This document shows positions 17,084 to 26,813 of a stretch of 37,312 bases of DNA, in pieces. Under the pieces are notes generated by a model. That model was not told where the DNA came from, ran no database searches, and was given only the letters and a program-made list of their open reading frames with translations. The translations under genes were made by a program, and so were the position numbers. The stretch's first letter is position 1, and the number at the start of each line of letters is the position of its first letter. The DNA lies in NCBI GenBank assembly GCA_016871015.1, contig VFZX01000029.1, positions 1 to 37,312 of the forward strand. Direction: 5' to 3'. This stretch comes from Acidobacteriota bacterium (GTDB lineage Bacteria > Acidobacteriota > Terriglobia > Bryobacterales > Bryobacteraceae).

Positions 17084-18055
17084 ATGTCGTTCGTCATTGT
17101 CGCCGCCGTCATCTTCACCATCGCCCTTTGGATCGCGGCTCACTACGCCTTCAGCGTGCCCGAGCAGCATGCCTCGGACCTGGTCACGAGCCGGATGCGA
17201 GAGCTACGGGCCCGGTCGGGCGTCCGCAACTCCGGCCGTACCGATCTTCTGCGCCGTGAGCAGAAGGGCACGTTCGCCGCTGTCGGCGAGTTTTTTGAAT
17301 GGGTAGGCGTAACCCGCCGCCTGCAGGAACACATCGATCAGGCGAACCTGAAGTACAAGGCGGTGGACGTGCTGGTGGTCGCCGTGCTGATCGGCGTGGG
17401 CGTGTTCCTGATGCTGGGCGTGTTGGGCATGTCGATGTTCGTGCTGCGGGTTGTGTTCTCCGTTCTGGCGGGCGCGATTCCGATCATGCTGATCGAGCGG
17501 GCGCGCAAGAAGCGGCTGGCGAAGTTCGAGGAGCTGTTCCCGGATGCGATCGACCTGTTCAACCGGTCGATGAAGGCCGGCCACACGATCCACAGCGGAC
17601 TCGACACCATCGCCACCGAGTCGATCGAACCTGTGAAGATGGAGTTCAAAAAGGTGACCGAGGAGCTTGGGCTCGGGTCCCAGATCGACCAGGCGCTGCT
17701 GAACCTGGGTAAGCGCGTGCCGCTGATCGACGTGCGGTTCTTCATCACCGGACTGATCCTGCAGCGGCAGACCGGCGCCAACATGGTGGAGGTGCTGAGC
17801 AACTTGTCGGACCTGGTCCGCGAGCGCCTCAATATGACCGCCAAGATGCGCGCGCACACCGCCCAGCAGAGGATGTCGGCCGGCCTGCTCTGCTCGCTGC
17901 CGATCGTCGTGGGAATCGGCTTTTGGATCGTCAAGCCTGAGTACATCCAACTGCTCTATTCCGACGAGACCGGCAGCAAGTTCCTGACCTATGCGATCGT
18001 GTCGGAGATCGTCGGGATCCTGGTGATCCGCAAGCTGGCCAATCCGAGGTTCTAG
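17084..18055 (+). CDS. tadB: Tad inner-membrane platform protein TadB
   Basis: A 323-residue protein with an N-terminal membrane helix (about 2-22), a cytoplasmic stretch, a double hydrophobic segment (about 88-130) and the T2SSF-type domain starting FPDAIDLFNRSMKAGHTIHSGL, then C-terminal helices. With TadC it forms the inner-membrane platform driven by CpaF. It lies 3 bp behind cpaF and 3 bp ahead of tadC, and the order cpaF-tadB-tadC is the standard one. Confidence 0.92.
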   Translation: MSFVIVAAVIFTIALWIAAHYAFSVPEQHASDLVTSRMRELRARSGVRNSGRTDLLRREQKGTFAAVGEFFEWVGVTRRLQEHIDQANLKYKAVDVLVVAVLIGVGVFLMLGVLGMSMFVLRVVFSVLAGAIPIMLIERARKKRLAKFEELFPDAIDLFNRSMKAGHTIHSGLDTIATESIEPVKMEFKKVTEELGLGSQIDQALLNLGKRVPLIDVRFFITGLILQRQTGANMVEVLSNLSDLVRERLNMTAKMRAHTAQQRMSAGLLCSLPIVVGIGFWIVKPEYIQLLYSDETGSKFLTYAIVSEIVGILVIRKLANPRF

Positions 18056-18058
18056 AAG

Positions 18059-19009
18059 ATGGCGATTCTCCCCCTGGTGTTCTTCATCTTCGCGTTCGGG
18101 ACCATCGTCGCGATCCTGTGGTCCGGCTACCACTTGCTGGCCGAGCAGGAGGATCCGCTCGGCGACCGGCTGCTCGAATTGCAGTCGGCAGGTACGTCGG
18201 CGGCTTCGGGTGAGCGCCGGTCGGGGCGGAGGCGGGCCGGCGGCGGACTGCTGAACAGCATCGTCTACCTGATCAGCGTCGTGCCAGGCGGCGAGGAGTG
18301 GCTGCGCGACAACGAGCGTGAGCTGCGGGCGGCAGGCGTGCGCAGACCCGAGACGTCGGCGCTGTACAGCGTCTTCCATGCGCTGTTCTTTGTCAGTCTG
18401 ATGCTGCTGATGCTCTACTTTCAACGGGACAATGCGTTCTCGAATATGCTCGGCGGCATGGCCGCGGCCTTCATACTTGGATGGCTGCTGCCGAAGCAGG
18501 TGCTTTACCGGATGGTGAAGCGGTATAAGGAACGGTTGCAGGAAGCGCTGCCGGACACCGTCGACATGCTGGGCATCGTGCTCGGAACAGGTCTGGCACT
18601 GGATCAGGCGCTGTTGCGCGTCAGCGAGGAGATGCAGCACATCTATCCGGAACTCTCAGGCGAGTTCTACACCGTGGTCATGCAGGTGAAGGCCGGACAG
18701 GAGCGGTCGAAGGCTTTCAACCAACTGGTGCGGCGCACAGGTATTGAGGACGTCAAGTCGCTGTCGGCGATGATCGTCCAGAGCGAGAAGTTCGGCACCA
18801 GCCTGTCGCAGGCGCTGAAAGTCTATGCTGAGAATCTGCGGACCCGCCGGAGGCTGCGCGCCGAAGCCGCGATCAGCAAGGCGGGCATCAAGATGCTCTT
18901 CCCGATCGTGCTTTTCATCCTGCCGGCGCTGTTTGTGATCACGCTGGTGCCGGGCATGCTGAGCGTGATGCGCGACCTCAAGGGCGGGATCGGCGCCGGG
19001 GCGCGATAG
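18059..19009 (+). CDS. tadC: Tad inner-membrane platform protein TadC
   Basis: A 316-residue protein built like TadB: an N-terminal helix, a central pair of helices, then the T2SSF domain with LPDTVDMLGIVLGTGLALDQALLRVSEEM and QSEKFGTSLSQALKVYAENLR, and a C-terminal helix (about 279-301). It is the last recognisable Tad gene in the cluster. The following epimerase gene starts only 9 bp later, so the transcript probably continues into it. Confidence 0.92.
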   Translation: MAILPLVFFIFAFGTIVAILWSGYHLLAEQEDPLGDRLLELQSAGTSAASGERRSGRRRAGGGLLNSIVYLISVVPGGEEWLRDNERELRAAGVRRPETSALYSVFHALFFVSLMLLMLYFQRDNAFSNMLGGMAAAFILGWLLPKQVLYRMVKRYKERLQEALPDTVDMLGIVLGTGLALDQALLRVSEEMQHIYPELSGEFYTVVMQVKAGQERSKAFNQLVRRTGIEDVKSLSAMIVQSEKFGTSLSQALKVYAENLRTRRRLRAEAAISKAGIKMLFPIVLFILPALFVITLVPGMLSVMRDLKGGIGAGAR

Positions 19010-19018
19010 AATAACGGG

Positions 19019-20035
19019 GTGCGGTCCGCACTCCTTTTCCTCATTGTGTCCATCACCGAAGCAGCCAACTACCGGACTGCCGTCCTGAGCGACGGCGGCA
19101 CGCCCGTCATCCACCTCACCGACCAGGCCACCGGCACTCACGTGGCCATCCATCCCGCGCGGGGAAACAATGCGCGGTCGATGACGGTGCGTGGCGAGGA
19201 GGTCATGTGGACCTCCCCGGACTCAACTTCCGGACGGCCCGCGCTCGATGGCAATCCGCTGCTCTGGCCGTGGGCAAACCGCATCGCTGGCGAGTCCTAT
19301 TGGGCCAACGGCAAGCAGCACCGCCTGAACTCAGCGCTGGGCAACGTGCGCAAGGACGGGAGCCAGTATCCGATCCACGGACTGCTGATGTTCACCGACG
19401 CGTGGGAGCTGGGCGAGGTGCGCGCCACCAGCGAGGGCGCAACCGCTACCGCCAAGATCGAGTTCTGGAAGCACCCGGAGTGGATGGCGCAGTTCCCCTT
19501 CGCGCACACGATCATCATGAACCACCGGCTGAAGGACGGTGTGCTCGAAGTCGAGACCGTGCTACGAAACCATTCCTCCCAGCCGATGCCGGTGTCACTC
19601 GGTTATCATCCCTACTTCCAATTGACTGACTCGCCCCGTGATGACTGGAAGGTCCGGCTTGCGGCGCGCGACCATGTGGTTCTGAATCCTCAGCTCACAC
19701 CCACGGGCGAGACCAAGCCGGTGCCGTTTTCCGATCCGCACGCGTTGAAGGGATCACAGCTTGACGACGTGTTCACCGGGCTGGTTCGCGGATCCGATGG
19801 CCGCGCTGTGTTCTCCGTGCAGGGCCGGAGGCAAAAGCTCGAAGTAATCTACGGCCCGAACTATCCCGTGGCGGTGGTCTACGCGCCCCCTGGACGCGGA
19901 TTCATTTGCTTTGAGCCGATGACGGGCGTGACCAACGTGTTCAACCTGGCGCACGAGGGCAAGTTCCCGCTGCAATCGGTGCCGCCGGGCGGGGAATGGC
20001 GGGAGAGCTTCTGGATCCGGCCCAGTGGTTTCTAG
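19019..20035 (+). CDS. Secreted aldose 1-epimerase (galactose mutarotase family)
   Basis: A 338-residue protein with a short signal peptide ([15 protein letters not shown]) and an aldose 1-epimerase fold, which interconverts alpha and beta anomers of free sugars. Expected catalytic residues are visible: H120 in PIHGLL, H197 in GYHPYF and the base E299 in [18 protein letters not shown] is also typical of the family. The start is GTG 19019, 9 bp behind tadC. Its end overlaps the receptor gene by 11 nt, so the two are probably translated together. Periplasmic location plus the receptor suggests sugar scavenging, although the sugar is unknown. Confidence 0.88.
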   Translation: MRSALLFLIVSITEAANYRTAVLSDGGTPVIHLTDQATGTHVAIHPARGNNARSMTVRGEEVMWTSPDSTSGRPALDGNPLLWPWANRIAGESYWANGKQHRLNSALGNVRKDGSQYPIHGLLMFTDAWELGEVRATSEGATATAKIEFWKHPEWMAQFPFAHTIIMNHRLKDGVLEVETVLRNHSSQPMPVSLGYHPYFQLTDSPRDDWKVRLAARDHVVLNPQLTPTGETKPVPFSDPHALKGSQLDDVFTGLVRGSDGRAVFSVQGRRQKLEVIYGPNYPVAVVYAPPGRGFICFEPMTGVTNVFNLAHEGKFPLQSVPPGGEWRESFWIRPSGF

Positions 20036-22541
20036 CCTTCCGCTCGCGCTGCTGCTGTTCCAGTTGCCTCCGGTTTCAGCCGCGAAAGAGGAGCCTCCGG
20101 CGCAGGCCGATTCCAGCCGGCGCGTCGAATTGAACCTGCTCGGCAAGACCGACACCGCGGCAGGCGAGAGCCGCCGCAACGAGAACGTCCAGTTCAATCT
20201 CGTCGACAACAACGCGCTCAAGGAGTTGAACGTCCGGCTGGGCGTCACGGCCACGATCCACCCCGAGTTCCGGCCGGAACGGAACTACTTCGGCGCCGAA
20301 TATGGAAATCCGCCCTCAGCCATTTTGCATGTGCCTGCCGCGCGGCGCGACGCCACGCACGGGTCGTTCTACTACGGACACTTGAACAGCATCTTCAGCG
20401 CGCGTTCGTTCTTCCAGGTGGGAGCCGTGCAGCCCGCGCGCGAGCACGACTACGGATTCACGCTCGGATCCGCGCTCAGGCCCAGGTGGTTCGTCCAGAT
20501 CGATGGCAGCCAGCAGAAGTTGCGCGGCAACGTGAACGGCAACGTGCTGGTCCCAGGGCCGGACGAGCGGACCACGCTCGCCACCGATCCGGCGGTGCGC
20601 TCGCTGGTGTCGCGCTGGCTGGGGCTGTATCCGCGGGAGCTGCCCAACCGCACCGACATCAACGATCGCGCGCTCAACACCAACGCCCCGCAGGTGATCG
20701 ACAACTCAAACGGCGGGGCTCGAGTCGAGTTCACGGCTTCGGCGCGGGACAAGGTGATCTCGCAGTATCAGTTCACTTCGCAGTTCGTCGATGCGTTCCA
20801 GCTTGTGGCGGGGCAGAATCCGGACACCGCGACCCGGTCACACCGCGCCCGCCTCACCTGGAACCGGACCTGGGCGGCGTCGACCATCCTGGAGCTGTCG
20901 CTGGGCTTTGACCGGACTGGATCGGTGCTCCAGCCCGAGCCTAACTCCGCCGGACCGATGGTGTCGACCTCGGGCCTGACCACGCTCGGTCCGCTCGGCT
21001 CGATTCCGATCAACCGCGCGCAGAACCTGTTCCGCTCCGGCGCCACCCTGCGCCATACCGCGGGCGGGCATTCCATCACCGCCGGATTCCAGATCACGCG
21101 CCGGCAGTTCAACGGAATCGAGACCGACACGCACCGCGGGTTTTTCTCCTTCAACAACGATTTCGGCCGCGATGCGATCTCGAACCTGCGTCTCGGCGCG
21201 CCCACCCAGCACATCGTCTCGATCGGTGACGTCCACCGCGGATTCCGCAACTTCGACCTGCACTACTACGCGGGGGACACCTGGAGAGTCCGGCCGCGGC
21301 TGCAGTTGAGCTACGCGCTCCGGTGGCAGCCCATCACGCGTCCGGGTGAGGTGAACGGGAGGAATCCGGTCGCCTACCGCGGCGACTGGAACAACTTCGC
21401 GCCGCAGTTTGGCGTAGCCTGGCGCGGATTCCGTGCAGCATACGGACTGCACTACGGCGAGATCTTTCCGGTGACGTTTTCCCAGGTCCGGTTCTCGCCG
21501 CCGGGAAGTGTGAAGGTGGTGGTTACCGCGCCGAGCCTCATCAATCCCCTCACCAGCGTCCCCGATGCACGCGGAAACATCTACGCGCTCGACCCGAACC
21601 TGCGGACGCCCTACGCGCACCAGTACAACGCCTCGTGGGAGCCTCGGACGAGCTCGGCCTGGCGGGTCCAGCTTGGATACGTGGGAAGCCGGCAGCATAA
21701 GCTGCTGCTCATGTGGTACCTGAACCGCGCGCACGCCGCCGCCGGTCTGCCCACCACCACCGCGACCATCAACCTGCGCCGGCCGGATCCGCGCTACGCC
21801 GAGATCCGGTGGGTGCTGAACGGCTCACGGGGATACTTCGATGCCGCCCGCGCGACGCTCGTGGTTCCACGCTGGCGCGGGCTTTCAGTCGATGCCTCGT
21901 ACTGGTTCAGCAAGTCGCTGGATCTTGGCAGCGCGTACACCAACACGGCCTATGAAGCTGACTCACGCCTGTCCCGCGGGCAATCGGAGTACAACCAGCA
22001 CGCCGACATGAAAGCGCTGAGCAATTTCGATCAACCGCACGCGTTCCTGGTGCGGCCGGCCTACACGTGGAAGGGATTCGCGCTCTCCTCGGTCGTACTG
22101 CTCAAGTCCGGCACGCCGTTCACGGTGCAGACCGGTGCCGACGGACCGGGATTCGGCAACGTCGACGGCAACGGCGGCGACCGCCCGAACCTGATCGATC
22201 CTACAGTGTGGGGGCGCACCGTGGGACATCCCGATGTGTCGGCGCTCCTGCTGCCCAGGTCCGCGTTCGCCTATCCGGCGCCGAACGACGAATTCGGCGG
22301 CAATCTCGGACGCAACACGTTCCGCAAGGGCGGGATCTACAACGTCAATGCGTCGCTCGCCCGGACCTTCACCCTCGCCCGCGACCGCCGTCTCACCCTG
22401 CGCGCCGAATCGGTGAATCTGCTCAACACGCCCCAGTTTGCAGAGCCGGGCGCGGATCTCGCCACGTTCAACTTCGGATTCATCACGAACACGTTGAACG
22501 ATGGCCGGACGTTCCGCTTCGTGCTACAGCTCGGTTGGTGA
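20025..22541 (+). CDS. Oar/TonB-dependent-receptor-type outer membrane barrel, short form
   Basis: An 838-residue protein with a signal peptide (about 1-19) and a barrel that ends in a terminal tryptophan (FRFVLQLGW), as outer-membrane beta-barrels do. Landmarks typical of acidobacterial Oar-like receptors include [51 protein letters not shown]-like [18 protein letters not shown]-like [11 protein letters not shown], and [24 protein letters not shown]. The carboxypeptidase-regulatory-like domain these proteins usually carry at the N-terminus is missing, and the plug region looks reduced. It starts at GTG 20025 inside the epimerase gene. It may be a compact TonB-dependent transporter or a passive barrel derived from one. 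Its 3' end overlaps marR on the other strand by 18 bp. Confidence 0.8.
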   Translation: MVSSLPLALLLFQLPPVSAAKEEPPAQADSSRRVELNLLGKTDTAAGESRRNENVQFNLVDNNALKELNVRLGVTATIHPEFRPERNYFGAEYGNPPSAILHVPAARRDATHGSFYYGHLNSIFSARSFFQVGAVQPAREHDYGFTLGSALRPRWFVQIDGSQQKLRGNVNGNVLVPGPDERTTLATDPAVRSLVSRWLGLYPRELPNRTDINDRALNTNAPQVIDNSNGGARVEFTASARDKVISQYQFTSQFVDAFQLVAGQNPDTATRSHRARLTWNRTWAASTILELSLGFDRTGSVLQPEPNSAGPMVSTSGLTTLGPLGSIPINRAQNLFRSGATLRHTAGGHSITAGFQITRRQFNGIETDTHRGFFSFNNDFGRDAISNLRLGAPTQHIVSIGDVHRGFRNFDLHYYAGDTWRVRPRLQLSYALRWQPITRPGEVNGRNPVAYRGDWNNFAPQFGVAWRGFRAAYGLHYGEIFPVTFSQVRFSPPGSVKVVVTAPSLINPLTSVPDARGNIYALDPNLRTPYAHQYNASWEPRTSSAWRVQLGYVGSRQHKLLLMWYLNRAHAAAGLPTTTATINLRRPDPRYAEIRWVLNGSRGYFDAARATLVVPRWRGLSVDASYWFSKSLDLGSAYTNTAYEADSRLSRGQSEYNQHADMKALSNFDQPHAFLVRPAYTWKGFALSSVVLLKSGTPFTVQTGADGPGFGNVDGNGGDRPNLIDPTVWGRTVGHPDVSALLLPRSAFAYPAPNDEFGGNLGRNTFRKGGIYNVNASLARTFTLARDRRLTLRAESVNLLNTPQFAEPGADLATFNFGFITNTLNDGRTFRFVLQLGW

Positions 22542-23027
22542 AACCGGCGTACGGAGCTTGTCAAGCAGCCCAATCAGTTCGCGCAGCTCCAGTTCAGTGA
22601 GTCCCGCCATGCTGTCGTGGACGCTCTGGGACATCGGCTCATCGAGCGAGGCGAGGAGATCCAGACCGGCCTGAGTGATGAAGCACATCACCTGGCGGCG
22701 GTCGGCCGGGCCGCGCTTGCGTTCGACCAGCGCTTTGGCCTCGAGCTTGTCCATCAGCCGTGTAATCCCTGGCGTCCGCTCGATCATCCTGCCGGCGACG
22801 TCGAGTGTGGCCAGTCCGGGACCGCCAGCGCCGCGGAGGATGCGGAGCACGTTGTACTGCTGGATGGACAGGTCGCGGGGCTCGACCACAAGGTTGATCC
22901 TGCGGCGGACTTCGTCGTTGGTGCGCATCAGGCCCAGCAACGCTTCCTGAGCCGGCGAGGAGAACGGCCGGGTCTGCCGGATCTCCGCTTGAAGCCGGCT
23001 GGATGATTCAGGTCCTGTAGCTTCCAT
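22524..23027 (-). CDS. MarR family transcriptional regulator
   Basis: A 167-residue protein from ATG 23027. The winged-helix core reads [16 protein letters not shown], then [27 protein letters not shown] (recognition helix) and the wing motif [15 protein letters not shown], with helical dimerisation segments on both sides. Such proteins bind palindromic operators and often respond to small phenolic or oxidising ligands. A longer frame upstream only re-reads argJ. Its start lies 20 nt inside the argJ 3' end, making it the last gene of the leftward housekeeping operon. Targets are not evident. It may regulate its own operon or the opposing receptor gene. Confidence 0.88.
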   Translation of the reverse strand: MEATGPESSSRLQAEIRQTRPFSSPAQEALLGLMRTNDEVRRRINLVVEPRDLSIQQYNVLRILRGAGGPGLATLDVAGRMIERTPGITRLMDKLEAKALVERKRGPADRRQVMCFITQAGLDLLASLDEPMSQSVHDSMAGLTELELRELIGLLDKLRTPVSPTEL

Positions 23028-24186
23028 TGATGCGGATATATCCCTCTGTGAAGTCGCAAGCCCAAAAGCGCGCGGATGCGGCGCCTTTGCCGCGGATCCG
23101 GAAGTCGATGGTGCAGTCCTTGGAGTCCAGGCGTTTCTGGAGGTCGGCCTCGTCGAAGCGCGCGGCGAGTCCTCCACGGCAGACCTGGGTGCCTTGCAGC
23201 GCGATGTCGACTTTTGACGGATCGAAGCTTGCGCCGCTGTACCCCGCGGCGCAGATGATCCGGCCCCAATTGGCGTCCGACCCGGCGATCGCGGTCTTGA
23301 CCAGCGGCGAGTTGCCGATCGCCCGGCCGATCCGCACGGCATCCTCCTGGGTGGCCGCGCCCCACACGTGGATCGTGATCAGCTTTGACGCGCCTTCTCC
23401 GTCCCGCGCGATCTGGACGGCGAGGTCCTGCGCCAGCTTGGTAAGCGCCTCGGAGAACAGATCGTAGTCGGCTCCGGTGAGGCGGACGCCGGAAGCCCCG
23501 TTGGCCAACAGGATCAGCGTGTCGTTGGTCGACATGTCGCCATCCACGGTGATCCGGCTGTAGCTCGCCTCGTTGGCGGTGGCGAGCAGCCGCCTGCAGG
23601 TGGGGGCAGAGACCGCCGCGTCGGTCATGATGTAGCCGAGCGTGGTCGCCATCCCCGGATGGATCATTCCCGATCCCTTCGTCGTGCCAGAGATGCGAAC
23701 GGTCCCGCCGTCGAGTTGCACGTCCGCGTGGGAGACCTTCGGCACGAGATCCGTGGTCATGATGGCATTGGCGACATCCGGGAAGCGGTCCGGCGACAAG
23801 CCTTCCACCAGTCGTGGCAGGGCGTTGGTGACCAGATCCGGGTTGAGCTCGACGCCGATGACTCCGGTGGAGGATGGAAGAACTTGATGAACTGGAATTC
23901 TCAACAATCGGGCCACAGCGCGGCTGGTCGCCTGGGCGACCTTCATTCCTGTCCGCGTGGCGCAGTTGGCGTTTCCGGCGTTGATCAGGAGCGCGGATGC
24001 CTTTCCGCGGGTGGCCTTTAAATGAGAGCGGCAAAGCAATACCGGAGCCGCCTGCACGCGGTTGGTCGTAAACACTCCCGCCGCCGAGCAGGCTGTTTCC
24101 GACACGATCAGGGCGAGGTCGTCCTTGGCCGCCTTCCGGATTCCCGCGTAGGTGGCGGCATACTTGTAGCCCAGGGGCAAACTCAA
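23008..24186 (-). CDS. argJ: ArgJ, glutamate N-acetyltransferase / ornithine acetyltransferase
   Basis: A 392-residue ArgJ. It transfers the acetyl group from N-acetylornithine to glutamate (and in bifunctional forms also uses acetyl-CoA) in the cyclic arginine pathway. The self-cleavage site is clear: KGSGMIHPGMA|TTLGY, with T181 as the nucleophile of the beta chain. NAGNANCATR (69-78) and DGDMSTNDT are also family motifs. The start is TTG 24186, whose last two bases overlap the fmt stop (TTGA). No other arg gene is nearby. Mono- or bifunctionality cannot be told from sequence. Confidence 0.93.
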   Translation of the reverse strand: MSLPLGYKYAATYAGIRKAAKDDLALIVSETACSAAGVFTTNRVQAAPVLLCRSHLKATRGKASALLINAGNANCATRTGMKVAQATSRAVARLLRIPVHQVLPSSTGVIGVELNPDLVTNALPRLVEGLSPDRFPDVANAIMTTDLVPKVSHADVQLDGGTVRISGTTKGSGMIHPGMATTLGYIMTDAAVSAPTCRRLLATANEASYSRITVDGDMSTNDTLILLANGASGVRLTGADYDLFSEALTKLAQDLAVQIARDGEGASKLITIHVWGAATQEDAVRIGRAIGNSPLVKTAIAGSDANWGRIICAAGYSGASFDPSKVDIALQGTQVCRGGLAARFDEADLQKRLDSKDCTIDFRIRGKGAASARFWACDFTEGYIRINGSYRT

Positions 24187-25121
24187 CGATTTTCTCCCAA
24201 TCGTTCATTTTCTAACAGCCGGTGGCCGTTTAGGAAGGCCTCCGGGTAAACTCTTTTCCTCCCCTGCAACTGGAGTTCCTCGATCTCCAGCATGGAGCCC
24301 CCGCCAGCGGCCACCAGCAGGCGTTTCTTTTCAGTGATCAGCGTGCCCGGAAGCGCCAAAGTGTGGCTGGATTTCACACGGCAGCGGTGGATCTGGAGCG
24401 TCTGGCCGCGGAACGTGGTCGCCGCACCGGGCCAGGGCTGGAATCCGCGCTGCCGGGCGTGAATTTTCGCCGCGGGCCAGTTCCAGTCGATGGAGGCATC
24501 CTCCTTCTTGAGGATTGGCGCGTAGGTGGCGGCCGCGGGATCCTGCGGGACCGGTTGGATGACGCCGGATTCGATCCCTTCGAGCGTCTCGATCAGCAGA
24601 TCCGCCCCGGCCACGGACAGGCGGCGGCCGAGTTCCACCGCGGTTTCCTCCGCGCCGATCTCCGTGTCCCACTTCAAAAGCATGCCACCCGTGTCGAGTC
24701 CGGCGTCGATCCGCATCGTGGTGACGCCGGTGCGCTTCTCCCCGTTCGCCACCGCCCACTGGACCGGCGCTGCTCCCCGGTAGGCGGGCAAGAGCGAACC
24801 GTGGACATTGATGATCCCGTGCGGAACCATGTCAATCACGGATTGCGGGATGATCTGGCCGTAGCCCACCACCACCATTACGTCGAGGCTCATCGCGCGG
24901 AGCAGGTCTTGCGCTTCGGGGCGGCGGATCCGCTCGGGCTGGTGGACCGGGAGTCCGAGCCGGATCGCGCACTCTTTCACCGGCGGTGGTGCGAGTTCCT
25001 GGCCCCGGCCCTTGGGACGGTCCGGTTGGGTGAGCACGGCTTCCACGCAGTGCCCTGCCTCAACCAGCTTCTGAAGCGGCGGCACCGCAAACTCGGGCGT
25101 GCCCAGGAAAGCGAGCCGCAC
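24183..25121 (-). CDS. fmt: Methionyl-tRNA formyltransferase
   Basis: A 312-residue Fmt that formylates initiator Met-tRNA with 10-formyl-tetrahydrofolate. FLGTPEFAVPPLQKL opens the N-terminal domain. The catalytic trio N105, H107 and D143 sits in NVHGSLLPAYRGAAPVQ and DAGLDTGGMLL, matching N106, H108 and D144 of E. coli; the glycine and tyrosine in HGSLLPAY replace the usual Ala and Arg/Trp. The C-terminal OB-fold domain is present. The start is GTG 25121, 1 bp after the def stop. With def it forms the N-terminal formyl cycle. Confidence 0.93.
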   Translation of the reverse strand: MRLAFLGTPEFAVPPLQKLVEAGHCVEAVLTQPDRPKGRGQELAPPPVKECAIRLGLPVHQPERIRRPEAQDLLRAMSLDVMVVVGYGQIIPQSVIDMVPHGIINVHGSLLPAYRGAAPVQWAVANGEKRTGVTTMRIDAGLDTGGMLLKWDTEIGAEETAVELGRRLSVAGADLLIETLEGIESGVIQPVPQDPAAATYAPILKKEDASIDWNWPAAKIHARQRGFQPWPGAATTFRGQTLQIHRCRVKSSHTLALPGTLITEKKRLLVAAGGGSMLEIEELQLQGRKRVYPEAFLNGHRLLENERLGENR

Positions 25122-25122
25122 T

Positions 25123-25638
25123 TCAGCTCCACTCGCCGGCTTTGACCAGCTTGCGGATCTTGCGGCGGATGATGTCGCGCTTGAGCAGGCTCAGGTGGGT
25201 GAGAAACAGGATACCGTTCAGGTGATCGGTTTCATGTTGGATCGCACGCGCCAGCAGTTCCTCGCCGGTCAGCTCGAACGCCGCGCCTGCAACGTCGTGC
25301 GCCTGGACGGTCGCCTTGGCTGCGCGCTTGACGTTCTCGCGGAACCCGGGGATCGACAAGCAGCCCTCTTCTCCGATCTGCGATCCTTCGAGCGCGGTGA
25401 TTTCGGGATTGATCAGGACGACACGCTGGGTCTCATCCTCGCCCGCCGAGCAGTCGATCACAGTGAGGCGCATCGGGAGACCTACCTGTGGCGCTGCCAG
25501 TCCTACGCCCTTGTGCGCGTACATCGTCTCGAACATATCGGTCACGAGCTGCTTGAGGTCTGGCGTATCGAACTGCGTCACCGGTTCGCAGAGCTTTTCA
25601 AGGATCGGGTCGCCGTACTTGACGATTTTGTAGATCAT
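25123..25638 (-). CDS. def: Peptide deformylase
   Basis: A 171-residue deformylase that removes the formyl group from new proteins. All three motifs are present: GVGLAAPQVG (44-53), EGCLSIPG (91-98) with metal ligand C93, and QHETDHLNG (134-142) with H135, E136 and H139 of the HExxH metal site. The start ATG 25638 lies in a TGATG junction with aroC. A longer reading upstream only re-reads aroC. Length and motifs are those of an active enzyme. Confidence 0.95.
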   Translation of the reverse strand: MIYKIVKYGDPILEKLCEPVTQFDTPDLKQLVTDMFETMYAHKGVGLAAPQVGLPMRLTVIDCSAGEDETQRVVLINPEITALEGSQIGEEGCLSIPGFRENVKRAAKATVQAHDVAGAAFELTGEELLARAIQHETDHLNGILFLTHLSLLKRDIIRRKIRKLVKAGEWS

Positions 25639-26810
25639 CAGTAGTTCCTCACTTGCTCCTGGTATCCCTCGAAGTTCCGGCGCGTCTCGACGAGCGAATC
25701 GCCGCCGAACTTTTCGAGGAACGCCTGGGCCAGCACGATCGCCACCATCGCCTCGCCGATCACGCCCGCCGCGGGCAGCACGCACACATCCGAGCGCTCG
25801 TAAGCTGCAAGCGCCGATTCGCGGGTGGTGAGGTCCACGGACTCGAGCGGGCGCCGCAACGTGGAGATCGGTTTCAGCATACCTCGAACCAGCAGATCCT
25901 GGCCGTTGGTCATGCCGCCCTCCAGGCCCCCCGCACGGTTGGCGCCGCGCGTGAAGTGGCGTTGTTGCTTGTCGTAGTGGATTGTGTCCTGCACTTTCGA
26001 TCCGAAGTTGGCCGACCCCTCCGAGGCGAACCCGATCTCGACGCCCTTGACCGCCTGCATTGAGACGATCGCCTGCGCCAGCCGGCCGTCCAGGCGCGAG
26101 TCCCACGTGGTGTGCGATCCCAGCCCCACCGGCAGCCCGTGCGCAACCACTTCGAACACTCCGCCTACCGTGTCGCCGGTCTTGTAGGCCTGGTCGACAA
26201 CCGCTTTCATGCGCTGTTCGGCCTCCGGATCCACGCACCCCAGAAGGACTTCCTGCCTGCGGCTCAGCTCGACGATCTCGTCCCAGCTCGCCTGGCGCTC
26301 CAACCGCGCGGATCCGCACTGGATCACGTGGCTCAGCACCTCGATTCCGAATTGCGCGAGCAACTGCCGGGCAAGCGCTCCAACCGCGACCCGTGCGGTG
26401 GTCTCGCGGGCGCTTGCGCGTTCGAGCACATAGCGCGCTTCGGGGAAGTTGTACTTGATGGCTCCGGCGAGATCGGCATGTCCGGGCCGCGGCCGGTTCA
26501 CCGGCTTCCGTTTTTCCGCGCTGCCCTCGTAGTCCTCAACCGGGAGCGTTTCGGTCCAGTTCTTCCAGTCCCGGTTCTCGATGATCATTGCCACCGGCGA
26601 ACCGATGGTTTGCGAATGCCGGACGCCGGAGACAATCCGCACCGTGTCCGTCTCGATCTTCATCCGTCCCCCGCGCCCGAATCCCTGCTGGCGGCGCCAG
26701 AGCTGGTGGTTGATTGCCTCTGGCGTCACCGGGATCCCGGCGGGCATTCCGGTGAGCGTCGCAACCAGGCACTCTCCGTGCGACTCCCCGGCGGTTTCAA
26801 AACGCAGCAT
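25638..26810 (-). CDS. aroC: Chorismate synthase
   Basis: A 390-residue chorismate synthase, the last shikimate-pathway step, converting EPSP to chorismate with reduced FMN. Motifs: GESHGECL (8-15) with the catalytic H11, GRGGRM, RPRPGHADLAGAIKY with its histidine, RASARETTARVA, and near the C-terminus DVCVLPAAGVIGEAMVA. The ATG at 26810 directly follows an AGGAG that merges with the HAD gene stop, and the gap between the two genes is 3 bp. It is the third gene of the leftward operon. Confidence 0.96.
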   Translation of the reverse strand: MLRFETAGESHGECLVATLTGMPAGIPVTPEAINHQLWRRQQGFGRGGRMKIETDTVRIVSGVRHSQTIGSPVAMIIENRDWKNWTETLPVEDYEGSAEKRKPVNRPRPGHADLAGAIKYNFPEARYVLERASARETTARVAVGALARQLLAQFGIEVLSHVIQCGSARLERQASWDEIVELSRRQEVLLGCVDPEAEQRMKAVVDQAYKTGDTVGGVFEVVAHGLPVGLGSHTTWDSRLDGRLAQAIVSMQAVKGVEIGFASEGSANFGSKVQDTIHYDKQQRHFTRGANRAGGLEGGMTNGQDLLVRGMLKPISTLRRPLESVDLTTRESALAAYERSDVCVLPAAGVIGEAMVAIVLAQAFLEKFGGDSLVETRRNFEGYQEQVRNY

Positions 26811-26813
26811 CTC

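Noticed and set aside
10914-18640. Long open frames on the minus strand opposite the tad genes (for example 10914-12245, 15914-17170 and 17204-18640)
   Set aside because: They lie wholly opposite well-recognised genes, have low-complexity His/Asp/Arg-rich translations, no family motifs and no ribosome sites. Long antisense frames are expected at this GC content.
22928-24208. A 426-codon minus-strand frame overlapping argJ in another frame
   Set aside because: argJ has all family motifs in its own frame; the alternative is Arg/Gly-rich and unrecognisable.
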